Source: Nitrospira sp. UBA2083
GTDB lineage: Bacteria; Nitrospirota; Nitrospiria; Nitrospirales; Nitrospiraceae
Length of the DNA: 5,549 nucleotides
Reading direction: 5' to 3'
Assembly (NCBI GenBank): GCA_002331625.1
Contig: DCZN01000047.1
Location: 6,436-11,984 of the forward strand
The notes beneath the pieces are model-generated. The model did no database searches, was not told the origin of the DNA, and saw nothing but the letters and a program-made list of their open reading frames with translations. A program made the translations under genes and the position numbers. Of the stretch, positions 1 to 5,549 are shown piece by piece (position 1 is the stretch's first letter; every line of letters begins with the position of its first letter).

Positions 1-1
1 A

Positions 2-412
2 GATGTGGCCTATCGCATTCACGCCTGCTTTGAGCTCCGCGATCCAAGCTTTCATAAATCTCACTTCCCGCACCTTTCCAAAGTTCCAGTCAATCGTGGC
101 GAAGAGGATCTGAACGCGATGCCTGATAACAACGCTGCCAAGTTCATGAGTATGTTCGAACGGCGAGCCTCACGCGGCCAATGTGTCAATCAACCGTATC
201 TCGGCTGCCGCGAGTTCGCCTGTGCATTCAGATTGGTAGAGGATGTGAAGGCCGAGCCAAAACCTATCGGAGAGGCAAAGGACTTAGGCTGGATGCTGTA
301 CGACTTAGATTACAGTAATCCCGCCGATCCCAAGCCGCGCTTCTTCCCAGCATGTTTGGAAAACGGTGTTGTGAATATACCGGCATGGGAGAGCGAGGAG
401 GTAAGGGGATGA
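2..412 (+). CDS. cas5c: Cas5c (Cas5d) pre-crRNA endonuclease and Cascade subunit, 3' part only
   Basis: This is the C-terminal part of the type I-C Cas5 protein, which cuts CRISPR transcripts within each repeat (the job Cas6 does in other type I systems) and then stays on the 5' handle of the crRNA in Cascade. The reading frame is open from base 2, and the family is usually about 210-240 residues, so roughly the first 100 residues lie upstream. The GTG at base 5 is an internal valine codon, not a start. Recognisable family blocks are AYRIHACFELR, then RRASRGQCVNQPYLGCREF (about residues 53-71 counted from base 5), then DLGWMLYDLDY and PRFFPACLENGVVNIPA near the C-terminus. The Lys-His pair known to act in catalysis in Bacillus halodurans Cas5d appears here as Lys-Phe (140-145). 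The stop overlaps the cas8c start as ATGA. Family assignment is firm; activity cannot be judged because the N-terminal half is not visible. Confidence 0.93.
   Translation, partial: DVAYRIHACFELRDPSFHKSHFPHLSKVPVNRGEEDLNAMPDNNAAKFMSMFERRASRGQCVNQPYLGCREFACAFRLVEDVKAEPKPIGEAKDLGWMLYDLDYSNPADPKPRFFPACLENGVVNIPAWESEEVRG
396..402 (+). promoter_or_regulatory. Shine-Dalgarno site of cas8c
   Basis: AGGAGGT lies 6 bases before the ATG at 409, an almost ideal ribosome binding site. It decides the cas8c start: the in-frame ATG at 352 lies inside cas5c and has no comparable site. The site sits inside the last codons of cas5c, so translation of the two genes is probably coupled. Confidence 0.85.
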
Positions 413-2208
413 TTCTCCAATCACTCCACGAATTCTACCAGCGGAAGCAGGACTTGCCACCACACGGATTCGACTTGAAAGAAATTCCGTTCGTGATTGA
501 AGTGAACAAGGCCGGTGTGCCGATTCAGATCGAAGATACTCGTGCTCAGGATGGAAAAATCAAACGGGGCAAACCGTATCTGGTCCCCCAGCCCCCAAAG
601 AAATCAGTTAACGTACTGTCAAGTCTGCTTTGGGGAAATGCTGAGTATGTTCTTGGCGTGCCAGATCAGGACAAGTTGGCTGACAAGAAAACTAAAGGAA
701 AAGAAGCGCAATACAAACAACGGTTGCAAGATCAGCGAGAAGCTTTTGTCGGGGCAATCAAGTCCTTGCCAAAGGAAGCGCTGGTCGACGAGGGCGTCTC
801 TGCGGTTTTGCAGTTTATTCGCGGGACAGACCTAAGTGTCCTGCAAAGATTTGGGGGAATATGGGAGGAGATAAGACGTACCAACCCAAACATATCGTTT
901 CGCTTGCAGGGCGATATTGAATTGGTGTGTCAGCGCAAAGCGGTAACAGAGGCAGTGGCCGAATCAGCTAATAGAAAGGTATATGACGGGATATGTCTTG
1001 TCACTGGTCAGCCAGATGAGATTGAGCGGTTACATCCTGCTATCAAAGGTGTACGAGGTGCGAAGACATCAGGGGCCAATATTGTAGCGGTGAACGATAA
1101 CGAGAATCCCGCGTTTGCTTCGTATGGAAAACACCAAGGGTACAACTCACCCGTTGGAAAGCGTGTTTCGTTTGAATACACCACAGCGCTAAATGGGCTT
1201 CTGTCGAGACATAGCCATCAGCGTATCCAAGTGGGAGATTCCTCCACGGTATTCTGGGCCGACAAGCCTAGTCCGTTAGAAGACAACTTCTCTGACATTT
1301 TCGATGAACCACCAAGGGATGACCCGGATCGGAACGCTCGGGCGCTGAAAGCATTATATGAAGCGCCTCACCAAGGAGTTGCACCGGTTAACGATGCAGC
1401 TACACGATTCTTCGTGCTCGGGCTAGGTCCCAACGGACCGCGCATTGCTATCCGTTTCTGGCACGTTTGCACAGTGGCAGAACTGGCTCACAACATTCAG
1501 CGACACTTCGACGATCTACGTCTTGTTCGCGGAGAACGAGAAAAACCGAGCCTGCCGCTTCGTTCTCTACTGAATGCGACGGCGCTTGCGACCGTTAAGT
1601 ACCCAAAGGGCGATCCCGACAAGGTGCCGCCGAATCTTGGTGGCGAAGTCATGCGATCAATTTTGGAGTGCCTTCCGTATCCTGCCACTCTACTTCAGGG
1701 TGCGGTTCGACGCATTCGCGCTGAGCAGGAAGTAAGTTACGAGCGTGCCGCCATAGTAAAGGCTTGCTTGAATAGAACCAGACAGATTCATGAAAAGGAG
1801 CTCACCATGTCGCTGGATGAAGACAGTACGGATGTGGCCTATCTTCTCGGAAGATTGTTCTTCGTGCTTGAGGAGGCGCAGTGGGCTGCACATTCGACGA
1901 AAGCTAATCCTGGTACAAACGCAACGATTCGTGATCGCTTTTATGGCGCAGCTTCAGCAACGCCTATAACGGTATTTCCTCAACTACTGCGGCTTTATCC
2001 GCACCACATCTCCAAAGCAGCCAAGTCTGGAAGAAAGGGCATAGCGGTTCGCCTTGAAAAGCTTGTGGACAGCATCACAAGTAAATTGCCTGCTACGAAT
2101 CCATTCCCTTCTTATATGGTCATCTCTGAGCAAGGACGATTTGCTGTGGGATATTACCACCAACGTCATGACTTCTTTTCACGAAACCAATCCGTACAAG
2201 GAGAATGA
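409..2208 (+). CDS. cas8c: Cas8c (Csd1), type I-C Cascade large subunit
   Basis: Large subunit of type I-C Cascade. In the family it recognises the PAM, helps open the target DNA and recruits Cas3. The product is 599 residues, normal for Csd1. The N-terminus [12 protein letters not shown] is family-typical. The strongest signature is the central block: [20 protein letters not shown] (196-215), then [14 protein letters not shown] (217-230), [14 protein letters not shown] (236-249), YTTALNGLL (257-265) and [12 protein letters not shown] (275-286). The C-terminal region from Met467 ([21 protein letters not shown], then [19 protein letters not shown]) corresponds to the small-subunit-like helical domain. 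The start at 409 is chosen because it follows AGGAGGT by 6 bases and overlaps the cas5c stop as ATGA. The stop overlaps or abuts the cas7c start region. No frameshift or internal stop is seen. A second product, Cas11c, is probably translated from within the gene. Confidence 0.96.
   Translation: MILQSLHEFYQRKQDLPPHGFDLKEIPFVIEVNKAGVPIQIEDTRAQDGKIKRGKPYLVPQPPKKSVNVLSSLLWGNAEYVLGVPDQDKLADKKTKGKEAQYKQRLQDQREAFVGAIKSLPKEALVDEGVSAVLQFIRGTDLSVLQRFGGIWEEIRRTNPNISFRLQGDIELVCQRKAVTEAVAESANRKVYDGICLVTGQPDEIERLHPAIKGVRGAKTSGANIVAVNDNENPAFASYGKHQGYNSPVGKRVSFEYTTALNGLLSRHSHQRIQVGDSSTVFWADKPSPLEDNFSDIFDEPPRDDPDRNARALKALYEAPHQGVAPVNDAATRFFVLGLGPNGPRIAIRFWHVCTVAELAHNIQRHFDDLRLVRGEREKPSLPLRSLLNATALATVKYPKGDPDKVPPNLGGEVMRSILECLPYPATLLQGAVRRIRAEQEVSYERAAIVKACLNRTRQIHEKELTMSLDEDSTDVAYLLGRLFFVLEEAQWAAHSTKANPGTNATIRDRFYGAASATPITVFPQLLRLYPHHISKAAKSGRKGIAVRLEKLVDSITSKLPATNPFPSYMVISEQGRFAVGYYHQRHDFFSRNQSVQGE
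1795..1800 (+). promoter_or_regulatory. Internal Shine-Dalgarno site for Cas11c
   Basis: AAGGAG is followed by CTCACC and then ATG at 1807, so the spacing is 6 bases. It lies inside cas8c, in frame with it, at the position where the small-subunit domain begins. In the Cas8c frame it encodes part of HEKELT before Met467. The good spacing and position support a real internal start. Confidence 0.75.
1807..2208 (+). CDS. cas11c: Cas11c small subunit from an internal start within cas8c
   Basis: A nested, in-frame product of 133 residues beginning at Met467 of Cas8c and sharing its stop codon. Type I-C systems (shown for Desulfovibrio vulgaris) are known to make the Cascade small subunit by internal translation of cas8c; the protein binds along the Cas7 backbone and stabilises the target-DNA R-loop. 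What is seen here is an ATG (codon 467 of 599) with AAGGAG 6 bases upstream. Its predicted N-terminus, [18 protein letters not shown], matches the conserved start of the C-terminal Csd1 domain, and its length is close to known Cas11c proteins (about 120-130 residues). Further blocks are [19 protein letters not shown] and a basic stretch around [17 protein letters not shown], suited to nucleic acid contact. That this start is used is inferred from sequence only. Automated annotation normally misses this product because it lies wholly within cas8c. Confidence 0.8.
   Translation: MSLDEDSTDVAYLLGRLFFVLEEAQWAAHSTKANPGTNATIRDRFYGAASATPITVFPQLLRLYPHHISKAAKSGRKGIAVRLEKLVDSITSKLPATNPFPSYMVISEQGRFAVGYYHQRHDFFSRNQSVQGE
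2198..2203 (+). promoter_or_regulatory. Shine-Dalgarno site of cas7c
   Basis: AAGGAG lies 7 bases before the ATG at 2211 but only 1 base before the in-frame ATG at 2205. Spacing therefore favours 2211 as the start, even though 2205 would give a neat ATGA overlap with the cas8c stop. Confidence 0.7.
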
Positions 2209-2210
2209 GC

Positions 2211-3314
2211 ATGAGCATCTCAAATCGCTATGATTTTGTGTTGTTGTTTGATGTCAAGGACGGCAATCCGAATGGTGATCCCGATGCCGGAAATTTGCCA
2301 CGTTTGGATGCTGAAACGGGCCGTGGCTTGGTTACGGATGTGAGCTTGAAACGGAAGGTGAGAAACTATGTTGCGATGAAACACGGCTACGCACGGCCGT
2401 TCGACATTTACATCAAAGAGCGCGCTGTTCTGGGCAGGTCGCACGTGCAAGCTTTTAAGGAGCTCGACATCGCTCTCGGTGAAGATATCGTCGTGCCTAT
2501 TCCCTCTGATGTGGTTGAGCAGTTCAATGAGCTGACCCTTCCAGAAGGATTGGAGGTGGCCACTGAGGAAGATGGAAGTGTTTCTCTAATGGTGTCCGGC
2601 GTCCTCGATAAGAAAGAAGCCCAGCAATGGATCAAAGAAAACGAGCTGCCAAACAAGGCCAAGACATTCTTGAACAAAACTCTTAAGGATGCAAAAGCCA
2701 GAAAGCCGACGCGCGAAGAATCAGATCAAGGAAGAGATAAAATGTGCGAGACGTTTTTTGACATCAGAACATTCGGCGCCGTGCTTTCCCTCAAGTCAGC
2801 TCCCAATTGTGGGCAAGTGCGAGGCCCGGTTCAACTCACCTTCGCTCGTTCCGTTGACCCTATTGTGACGTCGGAGCACTCAATTACGAGGATGGCAGTT
2901 GCAACTGAGGCAGAGGCAGAAAAGCAACAAGGCGATAACAGAACCATGGGGCGTAAATTTACTGTTCCATATGGGCTTTATATGGCCCACGGGTTTGTTT
3001 CGTCTTTCCTGACCAAACAAACGAGATTTTCCGATAAAGATCTTGAACTTTTGTGGGAGTCGCTCGGTTCCATGTTCGAGCATGACCGTTCTGCTGCTCG
3101 TGGTGAGATGACAACGCGAGGGCTCTACGTTTTCAAGCATGATTCAGAACTCGGCAATGCTCCCGCTCACAAGCTGTTCGATCTCATACAAGTCAAACGA
3201 TCGAATGGTAGCGATGGTCCACCAAGGAACTTTAACGATTATTCCGTGACTCCGCCAGATGATGGACCCATCAAAGGGTTCCCAGGTGTGACCTTCATCA
3301 AAAAAGTGGGATAG
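2211..3314 (+). CDS. cas7c: Cas7c (Csd2), type I-C Cascade backbone subunit, enlarged
   Basis: Backbone subunit of I-C Cascade; several copies polymerise along the crRNA spacer. The signature is clear: [20 protein letters not shown] near the N-terminus, then [63 protein letters not shown], the [20 protein letters not shown] block, [13 protein letters not shown], and [19 protein letters not shown]. Length is 367 residues from the ATG at 2211 (369 from 2205), against about 280-290 for typical Csd2. The excess lies between the [15 protein letters not shown] block and [11 protein letters not shown], roughly residues 86-173, where most relatives have a short linker. That segment is charged, has a [10 protein letters not shown] strand-like stretch and helix-like Lys/Glu-rich parts, and keeps the frame, so it looks like an accessory insertion, not an error. 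The stop lies 2 bases before the cas4 start. Confidence 0.96.
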   Translation: MSISNRYDFVLLFDVKDGNPNGDPDAGNLPRLDAETGRGLVTDVSLKRKVRNYVAMKHGYARPFDIYIKERAVLGRSHVQAFKELDIALGEDIVVPIPSDVVEQFNELTLPEGLEVATEEDGSVSLMVSGVLDKKEAQQWIKENELPNKAKTFLNKTLKDAKARKPTREESDQGRDKMCETFFDIRTFGAVLSLKSAPNCGQVRGPVQLTFARSVDPIVTSEHSITRMAVATEAEAEKQQGDNRTMGRKFTVPYGLYMAHGFVSSFLTKQTRFSDKDLELLWESLGSMFEHDRSAARGEMTTRGLYVFKHDSELGNAPAHKLFDLIQVKRSNGSDGPPRNFNDYSVTPPDDGPIKGFPGVTFIKKVG

Positions 3315-3316
3315 CT

Positions 3317-3940
3317 GTGGCCGAAGATCTAGACCCCATCATGATCTCTGCGCTGGAGCACTGGAGCTACTGTCCGCGACAGTGTGCCTTAATTCATGTC
3401 GAGCAGACGTTCGATGAGAATCTCTACACCATGCGCGGGCAGGCAGTGCACAAGCGGGTGGATGAACCGGAGTCTGAAATCGTGAACGGCGTCCAGGTTG
3501 AGCGGGCGGTGCCGCTCTGGTCGAAACGCCTGAGCTTGATCGGGAAGGCGGACGTGGTGGAATTCCACGGAGAGACGCCCTATCCCGTTGAATACAAGCA
3601 CGGGCCGCGTCGTGAGAAAGAACATGACGATCTCCAAGTCTGTGCCCAGGCGATATGCCTGGAGGAGATGACGGGGAAGGAAGTACCGCGCGGGGCGATC
3701 TATCACCATAGTTCTCGGCGACGGCGCGAGGTGATCTTTACGCCCGCGTTGCGCCGGCAAGTCGAAGAGGCCATCGCCGGGATTCGACAGATGCTGGAGA
3801 GCGGCACGCTTCCGCCTCCGGTGAATGATCGTCGCTGCGAGCACTGTTCTTTGAAAGAGTCCTGCATGCCGTCAGTCATTGGTGAGCAAGAACGGGCGCG
3901 CGTCCTCGTGCGCGGACTGTTTGAGGCGAAGGGCATCTGA
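3317..3940 (+). CDS. cas4: Cas4, RecB-like iron-sulfur nuclease of spacer acquisition
   Basis: Cas4 works with Cas1-Cas2 during acquisition: it recognises the PAM end of prespacers and trims it so that new spacers are functional and correctly oriented. The 207-residue product has the expected parts. Four cysteines suited to an Fe-S cluster are C19 (in SYCPRQC) and C174, C177 and C183 (in RRCEHCSLKESC). RecB-nuclease positions are H45, D79 in GKADVVEFH, E92 and K94 in VEYKHG, and Q107 followed by the QAICLEEM helix. All are intact. The GTG at 3317 is chosen: it is 2 bases after the cas7c stop, with GGGA 5 bases upstream. An ATG at 3341 (residue 9) would also keep the Fe-S motif and cannot be excluded. 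Seven bases separate it from cas1. It is a stand-alone Cas4, not a Cas4-Cas1 fusion. Confidence 0.95.
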   Translation: MAEDLDPIMISALEHWSYCPRQCALIHVEQTFDENLYTMRGQAVHKRVDEPESEIVNGVQVERAVPLWSKRLSLIGKADVVEFHGETPYPVEYKHGPRREKEHDDLQVCAQAICLEEMTGKEVPRGAIYHHSSRRRREVIFTPALRRQVEEAIAGIRQMLESGTLPPPVNDRRCEHCSLKESCMPSVIGEQERARVLVRGLFEAKGI

Positions 3941-3947
3941 TGCCGCC

Positions 3948-4979
3948 ATGCAGCAATTGCTGAACACACTCTATATCACGACGGAAGGGGCCTATGTGCG
4001 TGTAGATCATGACACGCTGAAGATTGAGGTTGAGAAGGAGACCAAGCTGCAAGTGCCGCTACACCATATCGGCGGGGTGGGGTGCTTTTGTGGAGTCCTG
4101 ATCAGCCCGGCGGCGATGGCCCGTTGTGCGGAGGATGGACGATTTGTGGTGCTGCTGGATCGGAACGGGCGGTTCAAAGCGCGGGTGGAAGGGCCGGTCA
4201 GTGGCAATGTGCTCTTGCGCTGTGCCCAGCATGCTGCGATGAAGAATGCTGAGCAAACGCTCGCCATCGCGCGGAACATCGTCGCCGGCAAGATCCAGAA
4301 TGCGCGCCAGGTCGTGCTGCGTGGGGCAAGGGAGGCGGATGATGCCGCCGATGCCGTGCCATTGAAAGCGACCGCCGAGGCGCTCGGCAATGCCTTGGGT
4401 CGGCTGCCGTTGTGTGAAGATCTAGATGTCCTGCGAGGGATCGAGGGGGAATCCGCTCGCGCGTACTTCGGCACGTTCGATCGCATGGTGAAGGAGGATC
4501 GGCCCACGTTTACGTTGGATGGCCGCTCTCGTCGCCCGCCGCGTGATCCGGTGAATGCGTTGCTGTCGTTCCTGTACGCTCTGTTGATGAACGATTGCGT
4601 GGCGGCTGTGGAGGGGGTGGGGCTCGATCCTCAGATGGGGTTTCTCCATGCCCTTCGTCCTGGCCGGGCGGCGTTAGCGTTGGATCTGATGGAAGAGCTG
4701 CGCAGCGTTCTGGCTGATCGGCTTGTTCTCACGTTGATCAACCGGCGTCAGGTCGCCGCCAAGCATTTCCAAGCTCGGCCCGGCGGCGCCGTCCATCTGG
4801 AGGATGAGGCAAGGAAAGACGTGATCGTCGCGTACCAGAAGCGCAAGCAAGAGGAAATCACGCATCCGGTCCTGGACCAGAAAATGCCGTTAGGACTTGT
4901 GCCGCACATCCAGGCGCGTTTGCTGGCGCGTGTACTGCGCGGCGATCTGGAGGCCTATCCGCCGTATCTGCACCGGTAG
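3948..4979 (+). CDS. cas1: Cas1, type I-C CRISPR integrase
   Basis: Cas1 is the metal-dependent integrase that, as a Cas1-Cas2 complex, inserts prespacers at the leader-repeat junction. The product is 343 residues, normal for I-C. The N-terminus MQQLLNTLYITTEGAYV starts the beta domain, with VPLHHIGGVGCF (36-47) and GPVSGNVLLR (82-91). The helical catalytic domain has GIEGESARAYF with Glu166 as metal ligand, GRSRRPPRDPVNALLSFLY (192-210), then GLDPQMGFLH with His234, and LALDLMEELR with Asp246 and Glu249. The C-terminus LLARVLRGDLEAYPPYL is typical. The ATG at 3948 is chosen because protein homology begins there; the longer open frame to 3879 overlaps cas4 by about 60 bases and adds an unrelated 23-residue extension. 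No strong Shine-Dalgarno is seen; GAAGGG ends about 14 bases upstream, so coupling to cas4 translation is likely. Confidence 0.97.
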   Translation: MQQLLNTLYITTEGAYVRVDHDTLKIEVEKETKLQVPLHHIGGVGCFCGVLISPAAMARCAEDGRFVVLLDRNGRFKARVEGPVSGNVLLRCAQHAAMKNAEQTLAIARNIVAGKIQNARQVVLRGAREADDAADAVPLKATAEALGNALGRLPLCEDLDVLRGIEGESARAYFGTFDRMVKEDRPTFTLDGRSRRPPRDPVNALLSFLYALLMNDCVAAVEGVGLDPQMGFLHALRPGRAALALDLMEELRSVLADRLVLTLINRRQVAAKHFQARPGGAVHLEDEARKDVIVAYQKRKQEEITHPVLDQKMPLGLVPHIQARLLARVLRGDLEAYPPYLHR

Positions 4980-4988
4980 GACAGACGG

Positions 4989-5279
4989 ATGAATATTCTC
5001 ATCACCTATGATGTTTCAACCGAGACGCCGGCGGGGCGCAAAAGGCTTCGCAAGGTGGCGTTGGTCTGTCTGGACTTTGGGCAACGGGTACAGAAGTCTG
5101 TCTTTGAATGTTCGGTCAGTGAGATGCAGTACGAGGAGGTGATGCGGCGATTATTGGACATCATTGATGAAAAAGAGGACAGCCTGCGGGTGTACCGTTT
5201 GATCGAGCCGAAGGAGAAATATGTGCAAGTCTATGGGGTGAATACGGCGGTCGATTTCGAGGAGCCGTTGGTGCTGTAG
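4989..5279 (+). CDS. cas2: Cas2, structural partner of Cas1
   Basis: Small ferredoxin-fold protein of 96 residues, full length for the family. Its dimer bridges two Cas1 dimers and sets the prespacer length. The N-terminal strand [10 protein letters not shown] carries the conserved Asp8. [20 protein letters not shown] is the first helix and following turn, QKSVFEC (35-41) is the second strand, and DSLRVYRL (64-71) the later conserved strand. The ATG at 4989 lies 9 bases after the cas1 stop, with AGGA 7 bases upstream overlapping the end of cas1. It is the last gene of the operon and runs straight into the CRISPR leader. No strong terminator hairpin with a T-run follows it, so operon transcripts may continue into the array. 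Confidence 0.97.
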   Translation: MNILITYDVSTETPAGRKRLRKVALVCLDFGQRVQKSVFECSVSEMQYEEVMRRLLDIIDEKEDSLRVYRLIEPKEKYVQVYGVNTAVDFEEPLVL

Positions 5280-5457
5280 GCGCCGACCAGGAGTGCTGTG
5301 GAAAAGCCGACAGGATCGCGATGACACTAACCGATTGTTTGCGCAAGAGATTTGGTGAGTGTGAAGGGAGAGTGGTCTTGGAATATAAGAGTGTTTCCCT
5401 AGGTTCGCGGAGAAAACTCCGTAAGTCAGCAGTAGTAGAGGGTTTTGGAGTAATACT
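5280..5457 (+). promoter_or_regulatory. CRISPR leader
   Basis: The 178 bases between the cas2 stop and the first repeat contain no convincing gene. Position and orientation identify this as the leader, where array transcription and spacer insertion are directed. GC falls by hand count from about 55 percent in 5281-5340 to about 45 percent in 5341-5460. GGTTCGCGG (5402-5410), a string of a kind common in I-C leaders, is followed by a small hairpin. An AT-rich TAATACT (5451-5457) touches the repeat and resembles a -10 box, but no good -35 is seen at the right distance. No IHF consensus was recognised. Confidence 0.85.
5408..5421 (+). repeat. Small inverted repeat in the leader
   Basis: CGGAG-AAAA-CTCCG is a perfect 5-bp stem with a 4-base loop, extendable by one G-T pair (5407/5422). 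It overlaps the end of GGTTCGCGG and lies about 36 bases before the first repeat. No T-run follows, so it is not a typical terminator. It could be a protein-binding or leader-recognition element; its role is inferred only from position. Confidence 0.5.
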
Positions 5458-5549
5458 GTAGCGCCCGCTCGAAAGGGCGGGCGAGGATTGAAACGGCTGG
5501 AAGATCACCAAGCTGCCCTCACTGAGAGGTAGCGCCCGCTCGAAAGGGC
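5458..5549 (+). CRISPR. Start of a type I-C CRISPR array: repeat 1, spacer 1, truncated repeat 2
   Basis: Repeat 1 spans 5458-5494 (37 bases, beginning GTAGCGCCCGC and ending GGATTGAAAC). Spacer 1 spans 5495-5528 (34 bases). Repeat 2 begins at 5529 and its first 21 bases match repeat 1 exactly before the window ends. The repeat carries CGCCCGC (5462-5468) and GCGGGCG (5477-5483), a perfect 7-bp stem with the 8-base loop TCGAAAGG. The 11 bases after the stem, AGGATTGAAAC, fit the 11-base 5' handle left by Cas5c cleavage. The ending and the adjacent cas genes both fit type I-C. The array runs away from cas2, so this is the leader end and spacer 1 is probably the newest. Array length is unknown. 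Confidence 0.96.

Noticed and set aside
352..408. Longer cas8c starting at the ATG at 352
   Set aside because: It would overlap cas5c by about 60 bases and lacks a good ribosome site; ATG 409 has AGGAGGT at ideal spacing and begins the family-typical N-terminus.
5..412. GTG at base 5 as a genuine start of a 135-residue gene
   Set aside because: The frame is open to the window edge and the sequence matches the middle of Cas5c; the gene is cut by the window.
515..835. 106-residue + strand open frame inside cas8c
   Set aside because: It is out of frame with intact cas8c and has no ribosome site or recognisable motif.
3389..3844. 151-residue open frame on the minus strand within cas4
   Set aside because: It is antisense to an intact cas4 with all its motifs, and its product is low in recognisable structure.
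3879..3947. N-terminal extension of cas1 back to 3879
   Set aside because: The 23 added residues are read from cas4 in another frame and do not resemble Cas1; the family start is MQQLLNTLYIT at 3948.
4007..4507. 166-residue open frame on the minus strand within cas1
   Set aside because: It is a shadow of the GC-rich cas1 coding sequence; its composition is Ser/Arg/Ala-rich and matches no recognisable family.
5408..5421. Leader hairpin as a transcription terminator for the cas operon
   Set aside because: The stem is only 5 bp and no T-run follows it.
5161..5511. 116-residue minus-strand open frame across cas2, the leader and repeat 1
   Set aside because: It crosses the leader and into the CRISPR repeat, and its Ser/Pro-rich product resembles no known protein.
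1..5549. A previously undescribed defence system or accessory cargo gene
   Set aside because: Every gene belongs to the canonical I-C set in its usual order, with no gap large enough for an extra gene; novelty is limited to variations within known parts.

Overview
This window is the 3' half of a type I-C CRISPR-Cas locus with everything on the + strand: the end of cas5c, complete cas8c (csd1), cas7c (csd2), cas4, cas1 and cas2, then a leader and the first repeat-spacer unit of the array. Cas3 and the start of cas5c would lie upstream of base 1, and most of the array lies beyond base 5549. The gene order matches the canonical I-C operon. This is a known system type, not a new one.

Layout. Bases 2-412: C-terminal part of Cas5c, the I-C pre-crRNA endonuclease. 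Bases 409-2208: Cas8c large subunit. A second, in-frame translation start with its own ribosome binding site at 1807 would make a 133-residue small subunit, Cas11c. Bases 2211-3314: Cas7c backbone subunit, unusually long because of an internal segment. Bases 3317-3940: Cas4. Bases 3948-4979: Cas1. Bases 4989-5279: Cas2. Bases 5280-5457: leader. From 5458: a 37-bp repeat, a 34-bp spacer and a second repeat cut by the window edge. Genes overlap by 4 bases or are 2-9 bases apart, so one polycistronic transcript with translational coupling is likely.

How it works together. By family knowledge, Cas5c cuts the array transcript in the repeat. Cas5c, Cas8c, Cas7c and Cas11c then assemble on the crRNA as Cascade, which finds targets and recruits Cas3. 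Cas4, Cas1 and Cas2 select, trim and insert new spacers at the leader-repeat junction. All key catalytic residues that can be checked in Cas4, Cas1 and Cas2 are present, and no gene shows an internal stop or frameshift, so the visible part looks functional.

Organism. The host is a bacterium with moderate GC (hand counts of single 60-base lines run from about 40 to 67 percent) and clear Shine-Dalgarno sequences. The proteins resemble those of Gram-negative lineages such as Proteobacteria or Nitrospirota, but the locus is mobile and does not fix the taxon. The most interesting points are the hidden Cas11c start, the enlarged Cas7c, a Lys-Phe pair in Cas5c where Lys-His is expected, and a base-composition difference between effector and adaptation genes.
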